A stretch of DNA of 64,000 bases from Nitrosomonas sp. (GTDB lineage Bacteria > Pseudomonadota > Gammaproteobacteria > Burkholderiales > Nitrosomonadaceae): assembly GCA_024281825.1 (NCBI GenBank), contig JAMWZY010000004.1:124001-188000 (forward strand), read 5' to 3'. The notes below the pieces were generated by a model. That model made no database searches and had not been told where the DNA came from. It saw only the letters and a program-made list of their open reading frames with translations. The translations under genes were made by a program, and so were the position numbers. How positions within the stretch are numbered: position 1 is the stretch's first letter; each line of letters starts with the position of its first letter. Shown in pieces: positions 19,817-28,943 of the stretch.

Positions 19817-20815
19817 ATGAAAACTAAAACATGGCTAGTAACAAGTTTTTTGACAGCAAGTCTCTTTATCAGCGGTAATGTATTAGCGCAAAAAACCTTA
19901 CTCAATGTTTCTTACGATCCGACCCGTGAGCTATATCAAGAATTTAATGCGGCATTTGCCAAATATTGGCAATCTAAGAAAAATGAAAAAGTCTCGATTC
20001 AACAATCGCATGGTGGTTCAGGAAAACAAGCCAGGTCGGTCATAGACGGCTTAGAAGCGGATGTGGTAACGCTCGCTTTAGCAAATGACATTAACGCAAT
20101 CGCCGAGAAAGCCAAACTGCTTCCGGAAGATTGGCAGAAGCGGTTGTCACTCAACAGCACGCCTTATACCTCGACGATCATTTTTCTGGTGCGCAAAGGC
20201 AATCCCAAAGGGATTAAAGATTGGGACGATCTGGTGCGCCCCGGTGTTTCTGTCATCACCCCCAACCCGAAAACCTCCGGTGGCGCGCAATGGAATTACC
20301 TCGCTGCTTGGGAATTTGGCAAACGTCGCTATGGCGAGGATAAGGCAAAAGATTTTGTTGGATCTATTTATAAAAATGTTCCCGTTTTAGATTCAGGAGC
20401 ACGTGGATCAACGACTACATTTGTCGAAAGAGGTGTGGGAGATGTTTTAATCTCTTGGGAAAATGAAGCCTTTCTGGCATTAAAAGAATACGGCGCAGAC
20501 AAGCTCGAAATTGTAGTTCCATCACTGAGTATTCTTGCAGAACCACCGGTTGCGGTCGTCGATAAAGTCGTTGACAAAAGAGGCACACGCCAGATTGCGG
20601 AAGCTTATCTTCAGTATCTTTACTCCGAAGAGGGACAGGAGATTGTTGCCAAGCATTTTTACCGTCCTACCGATGTAAAAATTGCTGAGAAATATGCCAG
20701 CAAGTTTCCAAAAATCGAGTTGTTCAAAATCGATGACGTTTTTGGCGGCTGGAAAAGTGCACACAAAGCTCACTTTTCGGATGGTGCGACATTTGATCAG
20801 ATTTACTTGAAGTAA
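19817..20815 (+). CDS. sbp: Periplasmic sulfate-binding protein
   Basis: 332 residues, normal for Sbp/CysP. The signal peptide ends NVLA at about residue 24. Diagnostic sequence: [58 protein letters not shown] and [15 protein letters not shown], which together form the sulfate pocket. It delivers sulfate or thiosulfate to CysTWA. A GC-rich hairpin follows (20824-20845), possibly protecting this part of the mRNA so that the binding protein is made in excess. Confidence 0.95.
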   Translation: MKTKTWLVTSFLTASLFISGNVLAQKTLLNVSYDPTRELYQEFNAAFAKYWQSKKNEKVSIQQSHGGSGKQARSVIDGLEADVVTLALANDINAIAEKAKLLPEDWQKRLSLNSTPYTSTIIFLVRKGNPKGIKDWDDLVRPGVSVITPNPKTSGGAQWNYLAAWEFGKRRYGEDKAKDFVGSIYKNVPVLDSGARGSTTTFVERGVGDVLISWENEAFLALKEYGADKLEIVVPSLSILAEPPVAVVDKVVDKRGTRQIAEAYLQYLYSEEGQEIVAKHFYRPTDVKIAEKYASKFPKIELFKIDDVFGGWKSAHKAHFSDGATFDQIYLK

Positions 20816-20823
20816 AACACGCT

Positions 20824-20845
20824 GTAGCGCGCCGCGGTGCGCTGC
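20824..20845 (+). promoter_or_regulatory. Intercistronic hairpin after sbp
   Basis: GTAGCGC and GCGCTGC pair (one G-U) around GCCGCGGT. No U tract follows, so it looks like a stabilising or partial-termination structure between sbp and the weaker-expressed downstream genes rather than a full terminator. Confidence 0.5.
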
Positions 20846-20864
20846 CACCTATAAAGGACTGAAA

Positions 20865-21209
20865 ATGACTGTTCTAATTGTCGGCGGGGATTATGTTGCA
20901 TCGTTCAAACATCTCATTTTCACTCAGCGTCATGAGCGCATTGAGCACTGGAATGGTCGCAAGAAAGGATTGAACAAACGTTCATTACCAAACAAAACAC
21001 AGTTAATTGTCGTTATTTGCGACTACGTCAATCACAGTCTTGCCAATGCAGTGAAGGAAAAAGCAAGTCACAGTGGTATTCCGCTAGTTTATTGCCATCG
21101 CTCAGTGAATGAGCTGAAAGACAAGTTGTTGAATGCTCGTGAAACAGATCAAGCGTGTTGTTGTGAAAGTTTTTGTGGAAGTAAAGATCAATTCCAGAGA
21201 TTGCACTAA
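20865..21209 (+). CDS. DUF2325-domain protein
   Basis: 114 residues. TVLIVGGDYVASFKH, then IEHWNGRKKGLNKRSLPNKT, VVICDYVNHSLANAVKEKA and IPLVYCHRSVNEL follow the DUF2325 pattern, a small Rossmann-like domain of unknown function. The C-terminus is Cys-rich (QACCCESFC), four cysteines that could bind metal or be redox active. It is embedded in the sulfate operon between sbp and an EAL-like gene. Function unknown. Confidence 0.75.
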   Translation: MTVLIVGGDYVASFKHLIFTQRHERIEHWNGRKKGLNKRSLPNKTQLIVVICDYVNHSLANAVKEKASHSGIPLVYCHRSVNELKDKLLNARETDQACCCESFCGSKDQFQRLH

Positions 21210-21266
21210 AAATTCAAGTAGTTTCGCTTTTAGTAGATAGCAGCATCAATATATGCAGAGGTATCC

Positions 21267-22130
21267 ATGAATACAACAGCAAACCACAGTCTTACAGTCA
21301 AGGATGAATTTGAGCTCATTCAATCCGCCACAGATTACTCGCTAAAACGTGGTGAGAATGATTGGATCAGTGGATTTTTTTACCATTGCGAGCTAACAAG
21401 TGTTTTTCAGCCTATTTTTAGCGTTGATCAAAACAAAACTATTGGTCACGCCGCTTATATTCGATCTAAAACGGATGATGACGTAGCACTTTGGCCATGG
21501 CAGGTTTTCTCTTTAGCATCTAAGGATGAGCAGCTCGTTGGATTGGATCGTTTGTGCCGAGTAATTCATGCTCTTAACTACCATTTTAACAATGCTTCTA
21601 AATTAACTCACTTATTGGTCGATGTGCATCCGCGCTTATTGGAGAGTGTTAAAGACGATCATGGGCAGGCATTTGAAAACTTTCTTGATTTGATTGGGGT
21701 GAGGACATCACAGGTTGTCATACAAATTCCAGCGATCGTGAATCGAAATTGGAAACTTCTGCAACATGTCATCACCAATTATCGGTCTCGTGGTTATCAA
21801 ATTGCAGCCAATTACAGCGGTACCCGAAGCGATTGGATGGTGGAATTGGGAAGTTTATACCCAGATATTGTGCGAATCGACGCTTACGATTTACTGAGGC
21901 ATGAGTCCATTACCGAACTGACAGATACCATCCATGGTTTCGGTGCAAAATTGTTGGTAGGTGAAGTTGTAACGCCTACCCTATTAGTCGCCGCATTACG
22001 AACCAAAGCCGATTATCTGCAAGGAAACTTACTCATTGAACCAATGCAAACGATTAGAACAATTGATAATTTACCGGTTCTAGAAACACTCAGTTCGTCG
22101 TCAATTTACGCTCACTTACAGCAAAAATAA
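21267..22130 (+). CDS. Degenerate EAL-domain protein in the sulfate operon
   Basis: 287 residues spanning a whole EAL fold (about 45-270). Landmarks are recognisable but catalytic residues are lost: FQPIFSVDQNKTIGHAAYIR has AAY where EAL should be, QIPA replaces the ExxE-type strand, NYSG replaces DDFG, and VGEVVTP replaces the AEGVE strand. It therefore should not hydrolyse cyclic di-GMP; it may bind it or another ligand, or act by protein contacts. It lies 12 bp upstream of cysT and is probably co-translated with it. Confidence 0.8.
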   Translation: MNTTANHSLTVKDEFELIQSATDYSLKRGENDWISGFFYHCELTSVFQPIFSVDQNKTIGHAAYIRSKTDDDVALWPWQVFSLASKDEQLVGLDRLCRVIHALNYHFNNASKLTHLLVDVHPRLLESVKDDHGQAFENFLDLIGVRTSQVVIQIPAIVNRNWKLLQHVITNYRSRGYQIAANYSGTRSDWMVELGSLYPDIVRIDAYDLLRHESITELTDTIHGFGAKLLVGEVVTPTLLVAALRTKADYLQGNLLIEPMQTIRTIDNLPVLETLSSSSIYAHLQQK

Positions 22131-22142
22131 TAGGAGTCAAAC

Positions 22143-22976
22143 TTGATTACTTTAAAGCAACATAGCATTTTGCCAGGGTTTAATCTGGCGCTTGGATTCA
22201 CCTTGGTGTATCTGAGTTTGATCGTATTAATTCCTTTGTCGGCCGCATTTCTGCGCACGGCTGAACTGACGTGGCCAGAATTCTGGTCTATTGTCACAAC
22301 ACCGCGGGTAGTGGCTTCTTATCGTTTAACCTTTGGCGCATCATTGGCTGCAGCAACCGTGAATGTGGTTTTTGGCTTACTCGTGGCTTGGGTGTTGGTG
22401 CGTTACCACTTTCCTGGGAAAAAAATTGTCGATGCGTTGGTTGATTTGCCTTTCGCGTTACCAACAGCCGTTGCTGGCATCGCATTGACAGCCTTGTATG
22501 CAGGTAATGGTTGGATTGGTCAATTTTTAGAACCATTAGGTATCAAGGTGGCATTTACTCCACTGGGTATCTTTGTGGCGCTAACTTTTATCGGCCTTCC
22601 TTTCGTGGTGCGTACTGTACAGCCAGTACTCGAAGACATCGAAACCGAATTGGAAGAGGCCGCAGCGACGCTCGGTGCTAATCGGCTACAAACATTCATG
22701 CGAGTGATCTTCCCGGTGATTTTCCCTGCATTGATGACAGGATTTGCGCTCGCCTTTGCACGCGCTATCGGTGAATATGGTTCGGTTATTTTCATTGCTG
22801 GAAATATGCCAATGGTCTCCGAAATCACACCCTTATTAATTATTACTAAGCTCGAGCAATATGACTATGCGGGTGCTACCGCGTTATCGGTAGTGATGTT
22901 AGTCATTTCGTTTACTTTGCTATTAATCATTAACTTACTGCAATGGTGGAGTCGCCGACGCAGTAGTAAAACATGA
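22143..22976 (+). CDS. cysT: Sulfate ABC transporter permease CysT (CysU)
   Basis: 277 residues with about six membrane helices and the binding-protein-dependent permease EAA loop ([21 protein letters not shown]). [16 protein letters not shown] and [15 protein letters not shown] are typical of CysT. The start is TTG 22143, supported by AGGAG seven bases upstream. It forms the membrane channel with CysW, which follows after 7 bp. Confidence 0.95.
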   Translation: MITLKQHSILPGFNLALGFTLVYLSLIVLIPLSAAFLRTAELTWPEFWSIVTTPRVVASYRLTFGASLAAATVNVVFGLLVAWVLVRYHFPGKKIVDALVDLPFALPTAVAGIALTALYAGNGWIGQFLEPLGIKVAFTPLGIFVALTFIGLPFVVRTVQPVLEDIETELEEAAATLGANRLQTFMRVIFPVIFPALMTGFALAFARAIGEYGSVIFIAGNMPMVSEITPLLIITKLEQYDYAGATALSVVMLVISFTLLLIINLLQWWSRRRSSKT

Positions 22977-22983
22977 GAAAAAT

Positions 22984-23865
22984 ATGATGGTTACAAGTAC
23001 ATTTCCTGTGCTTCCTCAAACGTCCATTCAGCGGGCAACACAAGAACCTAATTGGGTACGATGGTTGTTAATCGCTTTGGCGTTTGCATTTCTAACATTA
23101 TTTTTGTTTATCCCCTTGATTTCAGTCTTTTATGAAGCCTTCAAAAAAGGAGCAGATGTTTATTTAGCTGCAATTACTGATCCTGATGCACTTTCCGCTA
23201 TCAAATTAACTTTAACGGTAGCGGCAATTGCAGTGCCCTTGAATTTGGTTTTTGGTGTTGCAGCAGCGTGGGCGATTGCTAAGTTTGAGTTTCGTGGTAA
23301 AAATTTGTTGATTACTTTGATCGATCTGCCTTTTTCAGTTTCTCCCGTTGTTTCCGGATTGATCTATGTACTGGTATTTGGATTGCAGGGATGGTTTGGA
23401 TCATGGTTGGCCGAACATGATATGAAGATTATTTTTGCTGTTCCGGGAATCGTTCTGGCAACTGTATTTGTTACGGTTCCTTTTATTGCGCGAGAGTTAA
23501 TTCCCCTCATGCAAGCGCAAGGTACAGAGGAGGAAGAAGCTGCGGTGGTTTTGGGTGCTAGCGGTTGGCAAACCTTTTATAAAGTAACACTACCGAATAT
23601 CAAATGGGGCTTATTGTATGGCGCAATTTTATGTAATGCCCGAGCAATGGGAGAGTTTGGTGCCGTATCGGTAGTCTCAGGCCATATTCGCGGGAGTACC
23701 AACACAATGCCTCTGCATGTCGAGATACTTTACAACGAATACAACTTTGCAGCAGCGTTTGCAGTAGCGTCGCTGCTCGCCTTGCTGGCATTAATTACCC
23801 TAGTCTTAAAAACACTGATTGAAATCCATAATAAAAAGAATTTAAAAGAACGAGGTGAAAAATGA
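22984..23865 (+). CDS. cysW: Sulfate ABC transporter permease CysW
   Basis: 293 residues, six predicted helices, EAA loop [38 protein letters not shown] and [19 protein letters not shown] are CysW hallmarks. Pairs with CysT. Its stop overlaps the cysA start by four bases (ATGA), showing translational coupling. Confidence 0.96.
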   Translation: MMVTSTFPVLPQTSIQRATQEPNWVRWLLIALAFAFLTLFLFIPLISVFYEAFKKGADVYLAAITDPDALSAIKLTLTVAAIAVPLNLVFGVAAAWAIAKFEFRGKNLLITLIDLPFSVSPVVSGLIYVLVFGLQGWFGSWLAEHDMKIIFAVPGIVLATVFVTVPFIARELIPLMQAQGTEEEEAAVVLGASGWQTFYKVTLPNIKWGLLYGAILCNARAMGEFGAVSVVSGHIRGSTNTMPLHVEILYNEYNFAAAFAVASLLALLALITLVLKTLIEIHNKKNLKERGEK

Positions 23866-24965
23866 GTATTGAAGTTTTAAATCTATCTAGAAAATTTGGT
23901 AACTTTACAGCGTTACAGGATGTTAACTTACAAGTTAATGCAGGAGAACTACTGGCTCTGCTTGGCCCCTCTGGTTCTGGCAAGACCACCTTATTGCGCG
24001 TAATTGCAGGACTCGAAACCGTTGATAATGGGCAAGTATTGTTCCATGGAGAAGATGCTACCGATCAACATGTGCGTGAACGCCAAGTAGGATTTGTTTT
24101 TCAGCATTATGCATTGTTTCGCAACATGACCATTTTTGAAAATGTTGCTTTTGGTTTGCGTGTACGTCCCAAGGAGTTTCGTCCAAGCGATAAAGAAATA
24201 CAATCACGGGTAATAAAATTACTGCAACTGGTGCAGTTGGATTGGTTAGCTCATCGCTATCCGCACCAGCTTTCCGGAGGGCAACGTCAACGTATTGCAT
24301 TGGCAAGGGCATTGGCTGTTGAACCACGTGTATTACTACTGGATGAACCTTTTGGTGCTTTGGATGCAAAAGTCCGGAAAGAACTACGATCATGGTTAAG
24401 AAGATTGCATGATGAAATGCACATTACCAGTATATTCGTAACCCATGACCAAGAGGAAGCTCTTGAAGTTGCTGATCGTGTCGTGGTCATGAATGAAGGG
24501 AAAATCGAGCAAATTGGTACGCCCGATGAAGTTTATGAACATCCAGCAAGCCCATTTGTATACGAATTCCTTGGTAACGTAAATTCCTTTCATGGTCGAC
24601 TATACCATGGCCGGCTTTGGATAGATGATCTTGAAATTAAAACACATAGACATTTGGCAAATGACGAAGAAACTGCTGCTATCGCATATATTCGTCCACA
24701 TGAAATAGAAGTTCTGAAAGCAGATGACGACGAAACGGGAATAGCGGCCAAAGTAAGTCAGGTTACGGCATTGGGGCCAATTGTTAGATTAGAAGTGACA
24801 CGTAGTAATGATAGAGAAAAAACTCCCGTTAGAGTCGAAATCAGTAAAGAACAATTTCGTGAATTACAGCTTGTGAAAAATGACGCCGTTTTTATTAAGC
24901 CCAAAAGAATAAACTTATTTTCTCCGAGTAAAGAAAAAATACATATTTCAGATTTTGTAATTTAG
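23862..24965 (+). CDS. cysA: Sulfate/thiosulfate ABC transporter ATP-binding protein CysA
   Basis: 367 residues. Walker A GPSGSGKT (35-42), ABC signature LSGGQRQR, Walker [13 protein letters not shown] and the H-loop [16 protein letters not shown]. The C-terminal third (about 240-350) is the regulatory TOBE-like region, including IRPHEIEV. It energises sulfate import for cysteine synthesis. It is the last gene of the operon; a short inverted repeat (CGTGGT-AAT-ACCACG, 24986-25000) lies just after it. Confidence 0.96.
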   Translation: MSIEVLNLSRKFGNFTALQDVNLQVNAGELLALLGPSGSGKTTLLRVIAGLETVDNGQVLFHGEDATDQHVRERQVGFVFQHYALFRNMTIFENVAFGLRVRPKEFRPSDKEIQSRVIKLLQLVQLDWLAHRYPHQLSGGQRQRIALARALAVEPRVLLLDEPFGALDAKVRKELRSWLRRLHDEMHITSIFVTHDQEEALEVADRVVVMNEGKIEQIGTPDEVYEHPASPFVYEFLGNVNSFHGRLYHGRLWIDDLEIKTHRHLANDEETAAIAYIRPHEIEVLKADDDETGIAAKVSQVTALGPIVRLEVTRSNDREKTPVRVEISKEQFRELQLVKNDAVFIKPKRINLFSPSKEKIHISDFVI

Positions 24966-25059
24966 ATTCTAATTTGAGAATTCCCGTGGTAATACCACGA
25001 GGTGCTTTTGGCGGAATACTTCCGGGTCAGCCGGCCAACGATTTATGCCGTACTAAAAC

Positions 25060-25250
25060 GCGCCAGACTTCAGGAATTTACCGGCATCAATCGTCCTCAG
25101 GCAAACGCAAAGCCGAGCGGGCTATTCGCACTCTAATGGACATGTGGCACCCCATAATTTGCTTTAAAGACAAAACTGATCGCCGTATTCAGATGATCCG
25201 TTTCATTAACTTCTACAATACCGTGAAGCCGCATAAGCATATTGGAGGGG
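25060..25250 (+). mobile_element. Remnant of an IS481-type transposase (C-terminal end)
   Basis: The 453-bp gap after cysA holds only this recognisable trace. One frame reads INRPQAN and the next reads KAERAIRTLMDMWH...FINFYNTVKPHKHIGG, the C-terminal integrase-core signature of IS481/IS3-like transposases (normally RPQTNGKAER...FNxYNxxRPH). The shift occurs within CAAACGCAAAG. The N-terminal catalytic part and terminal inverted repeats are not visible, so the element is dead. The rest of 24966-25418 shows no gene. Confidence 0.65.
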
Positions 25251-25418
25251 GTTTTTATTGCCAAGTCAACTTCAGTCGGTGTAATCTTCCATTCGGATGT
25301 TTCTCTTTAGTAGTGGGTTTTATGCTGCGCGACTACTGTTACACTTCGATGCCGTTCAGGGTAATAGAAATCCATTTCATTACGCCATAAGTTTTCTATA
25401 TCTTAGGTACATTCCACT

Positions 25419-26357
25419 ATGGATCGACGTAGTAAAGCACTGACAGGAATTTCGGTTTCTTCGAGCTTTGGTCTGGAGATTGGGCCACTTGCTAACCCCT
25501 TTGTTCGTCGGACCGATGGTAGGATTCTGTATGCTGATCATGCGACAACAGATGAGCTTCGCCGTAAGTACATCGGGCATGGTTGGGACACAAATTCGAT
25601 CGTCGAAGTTGACATTGTTCTTTCCGATCAGCCCCTCCGCGATCATCTGAAGGACATACGAGTTGATTACATTGTCGCAAGTCATGTCATTGAGCATGTA
25701 CCAGACCTTGTTTCATGGCTTATCGAGCTTGGAGAAGTTCTCCGGCCTGGCGGTATGGTATCGCTTGTGATCCCCGACAAGCGTTACTGTTTCGACGCGA
25801 AACGACCCGTTTCCACCACTGGTGAGTTAGTGGAAGCATTTTTGACCAAGCGAAGAACACCAATGGTGCGACAAGTTTTCGACTTTTGGGCCTGTTATTG
25901 TCAGGTAGATTGTGCTGATATGTGAAATCGTTCTATTAATGTCGAAGACCTTCCACTTAGCGGAACCCTACTTAATGCTTTGGAACACGCTGAAGTCGTG
26001 AGTAAAAGCACTGCCTACGCAGATGTTCATTGTTGGGTTTTTACTCCGACATCCTTCATGAATTGTATGGCAGACCTCACAGAACTTTCGATGCTCTCCT
26101 TTAAACCCAAACATGCTATCGGTACTGCCATCAACGAACTAGAATTTTTTGTAATGCTCGAACCTATGTGCAGTGAAGATGACCCATTGATTGTAGCAAA
26201 TAGTTTCCGGCGTTTGGCTCAGGAGTTCAGACTGCATCGGGCGACTTCGATTCGTGTCCAGTCGCAGCTTGTTAGGTTTGCAAAATCTCTGTATCGAATA
26301 TTGAAACGCTTCGTTCCAACATTAGCCACCTCAATTCGAAGGACTTTGAAAAGGTGA
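25419..26357 (+). pseudogene. SAM-dependent methyltransferase gene with an in-frame TGA
   Basis: ATG 25419 opens a class I methyltransferase-like protein: FGLEIGPLANPFV, VDYIVASHVIEHVPDLVSW and VLRPGGMVSLVIPDKRYCFD. It stops at TGA 25923-25925 after VDCADM. Without any frame change, the same frame continues NRSINVEDLPLSGTLLNALEHA...VHCWVFTPTSF to 26357, which reads as the expected rest of the protein. The full length would be about 312 residues. The TGA could derive from a TGG Trp codon by one transition. Proteins of this kind modify sugars or surface glycans. The neighbourhood (dead IS, surface-glycan-type gene) fits a decaying accessory region. Confidence 0.75.
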
Positions 26358-26358
26358 T

Positions 26359-26416
26359 CTTCTCAGTTAAAACGTAGTTTTTAACTGAGAAGTGAATCGC
26401 CCCAAGGCGATTCACT
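26359..26416. terminator. Two adjoining perfect hairpins between convergent genes
   Basis: CTTCTCAGTTAAAA pairs perfectly with TTTTAACTGAGAAG (26359-26392). Immediately after, AGTGAATCGCC pairs with GGCGATTCACT around CCAA (26391-26416). They lie between the plus-strand methyltransferase pseudogene and the minus-strand membrane gene, whose stop codon is inside the second stem. They probably end transcription from both sides. Confidence 0.7.
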
Positions 26417-28199
26417 TTACTACTGATTTACTATTCCAAGAGATTTGGCTATTTATTCTTGGATCTATTTCAAAAACTGGAGATCTCGCGATCCAGCCGT
26501 CAGGCGAAGTTAGCTGCACATAGACATGCAGAATCTGATCGAATGCACCAACTGCACCAAAATTCATTGCTCCAGCTGCTGGTATAGGTAGCGCATCATA
26601 TTCACGAATCTTAAGAATATAATCCCCCTCTATATCAGAGAATTTCCATTGCAAGCGCCTGCGGAAACCATCTCCCTCAATTTCAAGATAAATACTAAAC
26701 GGTTGATCGGAACCTGCCAAAAGGGTCGAGCGAAAATCATCGACAATGAGTCGATATCTCTCTATACCAATAGATCGTATACATTTACAGTGCTCATCAA
26801 ATTGATAGACCTTCGATCCAATTTCTTCTCCTAATGCAATTAATTCCAGCTTATCTTGCAGTATAGATTTCGGTGTATGTTGATTGAAACTAATGGTTGC
26901 CTGCTGAAGATAATTTAGGTTAGCAAGCATATGATTTTCTAACTCGAAAGGTAACAATATGCCATCAGGGTCTTTGTCAATCAGAAAGAACCCTTCCTGA
27001 TCTATAACATTTACTCTATCAATTAGCCTCCCAACAGTAGCTTGCTGAGAGAGAATAAGAATGGCAGTCACAGCCAGTAAAGCAAAGGAACTTAATTTTC
27101 CTGATTCGGAAAACCAGACAAGCAAGACTGCCAGAAACCAACTAATTAGGAATAAAAATCGTAGTCTGTCATCTGCAAAATCAGAGTGTATGATGGGGAT
27201 AATTGGAATTATCAAAGTAATGCAACATCCCAGGGAAAAAAACAAGTTAATTTTCCGCGTCTGCATAATCAAAGCAAACAGTAATGAAATACTCGCATAT
27301 CCTACAATCAGTACCCAATTCCATCCACTACCGAGCATATTGACCAGAAATCGGGTGATCACCTCGGCAGTTATTGGGATGTCAACTATGTTATAGGATC
27401 CATAACCCCCAATGCCGTGAAGAACCACCAGTCTGTATATCGCATAGAGACAGGCGATTATTACGGTGGGCCAAAGATGCCGGAATCTTTCTCGCCAATT
27501 ACTTTCCGGCAATAAGAACATGATAAGGATGATAGGCACGTAAAGCTCTTTACTCCAACAGACGAGAAAATAAAAAGTCGCAGCCCAAAAAGAATAGCTG
27601 ATCTTATTTTCACGAAGACCACGCACGAAGAAATAGAAAACCAATACTGAAAAGAGCAATCCGTAAGCATAGTGTCCCGTCATGAGCAATTGTGCAATTG
27701 TACCTGTCGCCGGCATGGCTAGAAATAAGATAGCTCCCATCAATGCAGAAAATGGTGATATCCACAGGCGCAATAAACAAAATGTTGCTAATGATGTTGC
27801 CCAAAGTATTCCCAATAAATGTGCATAATGGCCGAATGGGTTCAAGCCAAAATATGGCAATCCGATTTCATAAAAGAAAGCGTTCCAGGGTGTAAAATGT
27901 GCCCAGGATTGCTCGCGCATGACATCAGGTACAAAAAAATACTGCCACGGTGCATGGCGTAAACTGAAATACAGATGCGCACCATCATCATAGCGCCATC
28001 CTCCTGACAAAGCACTATGATGCAAGCACAAACAGAGTACTCCCAGGAAAACAGCCACAGCTGCAGGATGAGTCAGGGCGGAGCTCCTAATGTGGACATC
28101 GAGCTTCATTCCAGGGTTTTGCATATCCAATTTCTGTGAATGAGAAAAGTAGTCAGGGGAAGAAAAAAAGACAGAAAAACACCTGCTAGATAGTGCCAT
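26412..28199 (-). CDS. Large multi-pass membrane protein, GT-C glycosyltransferase-like
   Basis: Up to 595 residues. About ten membrane helices occupy residues 40-400; a soluble beta-rich domain of about 180 residues follows (from ENHMLANLNYLQQ). The first luminal loop has an acidic pair (GGWRYDDGAHLYF) as in GT-C enzymes that use lipid-linked sugars, and AHFTPWNAFFYEIG follows. Exact substrate unknown. The ATG at 28199 gives a polar 45-residue leader; Met31 (MKLDVH) is a plausible alternative start. The 5' end is only 14 bp from the left junction of the integrated element, so its native promoter was probably separated from it by the insertion. Confidence 0.6.
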   Translation of the reverse strand: MALSSRCFSVFFSSPDYFSHSQKLDMQNPGMKLDVHIRSSALTHPAAVAVFLGVLCLCLHHSALSGGWRYDDGAHLYFSLRHAPWQYFFVPDVMREQSWAHFTPWNAFFYEIGLPYFGLNPFGHYAHLLGILWATSLATFCLLRLWISPFSALMGAILFLAMPATGTIAQLLMTGHYAYGLLFSVLVFYFFVRGLRENKISYSFWAATFYFLVCWSKELYVPIILIMFLLPESNWRERFRHLWPTVIIACLYAIYRLVVLHGIGGYGSYNIVDIPITAEVITRFLVNMLGSGWNWVLIVGYASISLLFALIMQTRKINLFFSLGCCITLIIPIIPIIHSDFADDRLRFLFLISWFLAVLLVWFSESGKLSSFALLAVTAILILSQQATVGRLIDRVNVIDQEGFFLIDKDPDGILLPFELENHMLANLNYLQQATISFNQHTPKSILQDKLELIALGEEIGSKVYQFDEHCKCIRSIGIERYRLIVDDFRSTLLAGSDQPFSIYLEIEGDGFRRRLQWKFSDIEGDYILKIREYDALPIPAAGAMNFGAVGAFDQILHVYVQLTSPDGWIARSPVFEIDPRINSQISWNSKSVVK

Positions 28200-28212
28200 T
28201 GCAAGACCATGC

Positions 28213-28225
28213 GAGAGAGGGATTC
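28213..28225. repeat. Distal attachment-site repeat (attL)
   Basis: GAGAGAGGGATTC, identical to 34700-34712 in the tRNA-Ser 3' end. Read on the minus strand it continues GCATGG, which looks like the tRNA end (TCCGCCA) after small deletions, as expected for a displaced copy free to drift. The sequence is partly simple (GAGAGA), so the match alone is modest evidence; the nearby arm-type repeats strengthen it. Confidence 0.6.
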
Positions 28226-28281
28226 ATATTTTGTCTTGTAATCCTTTGTTAAAGGATATTTGGTATTTTATAAAATGTAAC

Positions 28282-28301
28282 TTACTCACTAAGTTACTCA
28301 C
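28282..28301 (+). repeat. Two TTACTCAC repeats inside the left end (putative integrase arm sites)
   Basis: TTACTCAC occurs at 28282-28289 and 28294-28301, twelve bases apart, about 57 bp inside the left repeat. The same octamer recurs between the integrase gene and the right repeat. Lambda-family integrases bind such short arm-type sites on both sides of the core. Confidence 0.6.
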
Positions 28302-28409
28302 AATTTGAAATCTACCCTCTTAAGTGATTTCTAAAGTTGTTACTGGGAATGCCGATAAAACTATTGCGTTTTATGAGAGCGTGCATAATATTCACTTTAT
28401 CAATGGTAC

Positions 28410-28437
28410 CCAGAGGGGTTCATCAGAACCCCTCTGG
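28410..28437 (+). terminator. Strong isolated hairpin near the element's left end
   Basis: CCAGAGGGGTTC and GAACCCCTCTGG form a perfect 12-bp stem around ATCA, followed by TTATTTC. No coding sequence precedes it on the plus strand inside the element. It either insulates the element from outside transcription or ends an unrecognised small RNA. The moderate T tail suits the plus direction. Confidence 0.55.
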
Positions 28438-28440
28438 TTA

Positions 28441-28894
28441 TTTCAAGCAAGTCTCAGCTAATCCTTTCAGTATAACGCGCTCTTAATAGGTTGTTTGCAT
28501 TTAATACAGTTTTTCATATCATTCCTTTCCTGTTAAGTTCATTTCTCCAATACCCCCCTACCTTTTAATTCAATTTTTTGCACAAAACTATAAGCGAACG
28601 GTCTAGAAGCCATAAGCTGCAAGCTTTTAGCACCCCCCCAGGTTATATACATTCGTTAGGTAATCATTGCATGACTCGGGCGCAATCAGTACACGTTCAC
28701 CGATGTATGAAGCTTCTAGAATGTGGTGCTGTTTGGTGCACACGTAGCGGTACATCGGGCGGCTCTCTGTTGGAAAAATTCTCTTAGCTGACAATCGGGA
28801 AGTACTGGGAATACTGGGGGAATCTTATTTGTGTGAAGGAAAACAGGAAATAACTCATTTCGGTGGATGGCGGGAATACAAGGGATTGCACCAA
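28441..28894. other. Non-coding segment with paired inverted repeats and GGGAATAC motifs
   Basis: No credible gene is seen here. TCTAGAAGC (28602-28610) matches GCTTCTAGA (28712-28720) inverted, and CCGATGTA (28700-28707) matches TACATCGG (28751-28758) inverted. Near the right side, GGGAATAC occurs at 28808-28815 and 28872-28879, with the related GGGAAGTAC at 28797. Such a segment beside primase-type genes could be a replication origin or a structured RNA; neither is proven. Confidence 0.4.
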
Positions 28895-28926
28895 TAAAAA
28901 AGCCTAGGAGTTTATATACCCTAGGC
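28895..28926 (-). terminator. Rho-independent terminator for the element's gene row
   Basis: On the minus strand, GCCTAGG pairs with CCTAGGC (28902-28908 with 28920-28926) and is followed by a run of U (plus-strand AAAAAA, 28896-28901). It lies 17 bp after the stop of the HTH gene. Confidence 0.85.
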
Positions 28927-28943
28927 CATTGATAAATAATTCT

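Noticed and set aside
24974..25390. Open frame after cysA as a complete gene
   Set aside because: Only its middle resembles a transposase C-terminus, and the upstream part of that domain is in another frame. It is a decayed IS fragment, not a working gene.
28410..28437. tRNA T-arm remnant or second attachment site
   Set aside because: The stem contains GAGGGGTTC...GAACCCCTC, which looks T-arm-like, but it is a perfect self-complementary 12-bp stem without the match to tRNA-Ser seen at 28213.
28578..28787. Possible 69-codon plus-strand gene in the element's end
   Set aside because: No ribosome binding site, no recognisable protein features, and it overlaps the inverted repeats; the segment is better read as non-coding.
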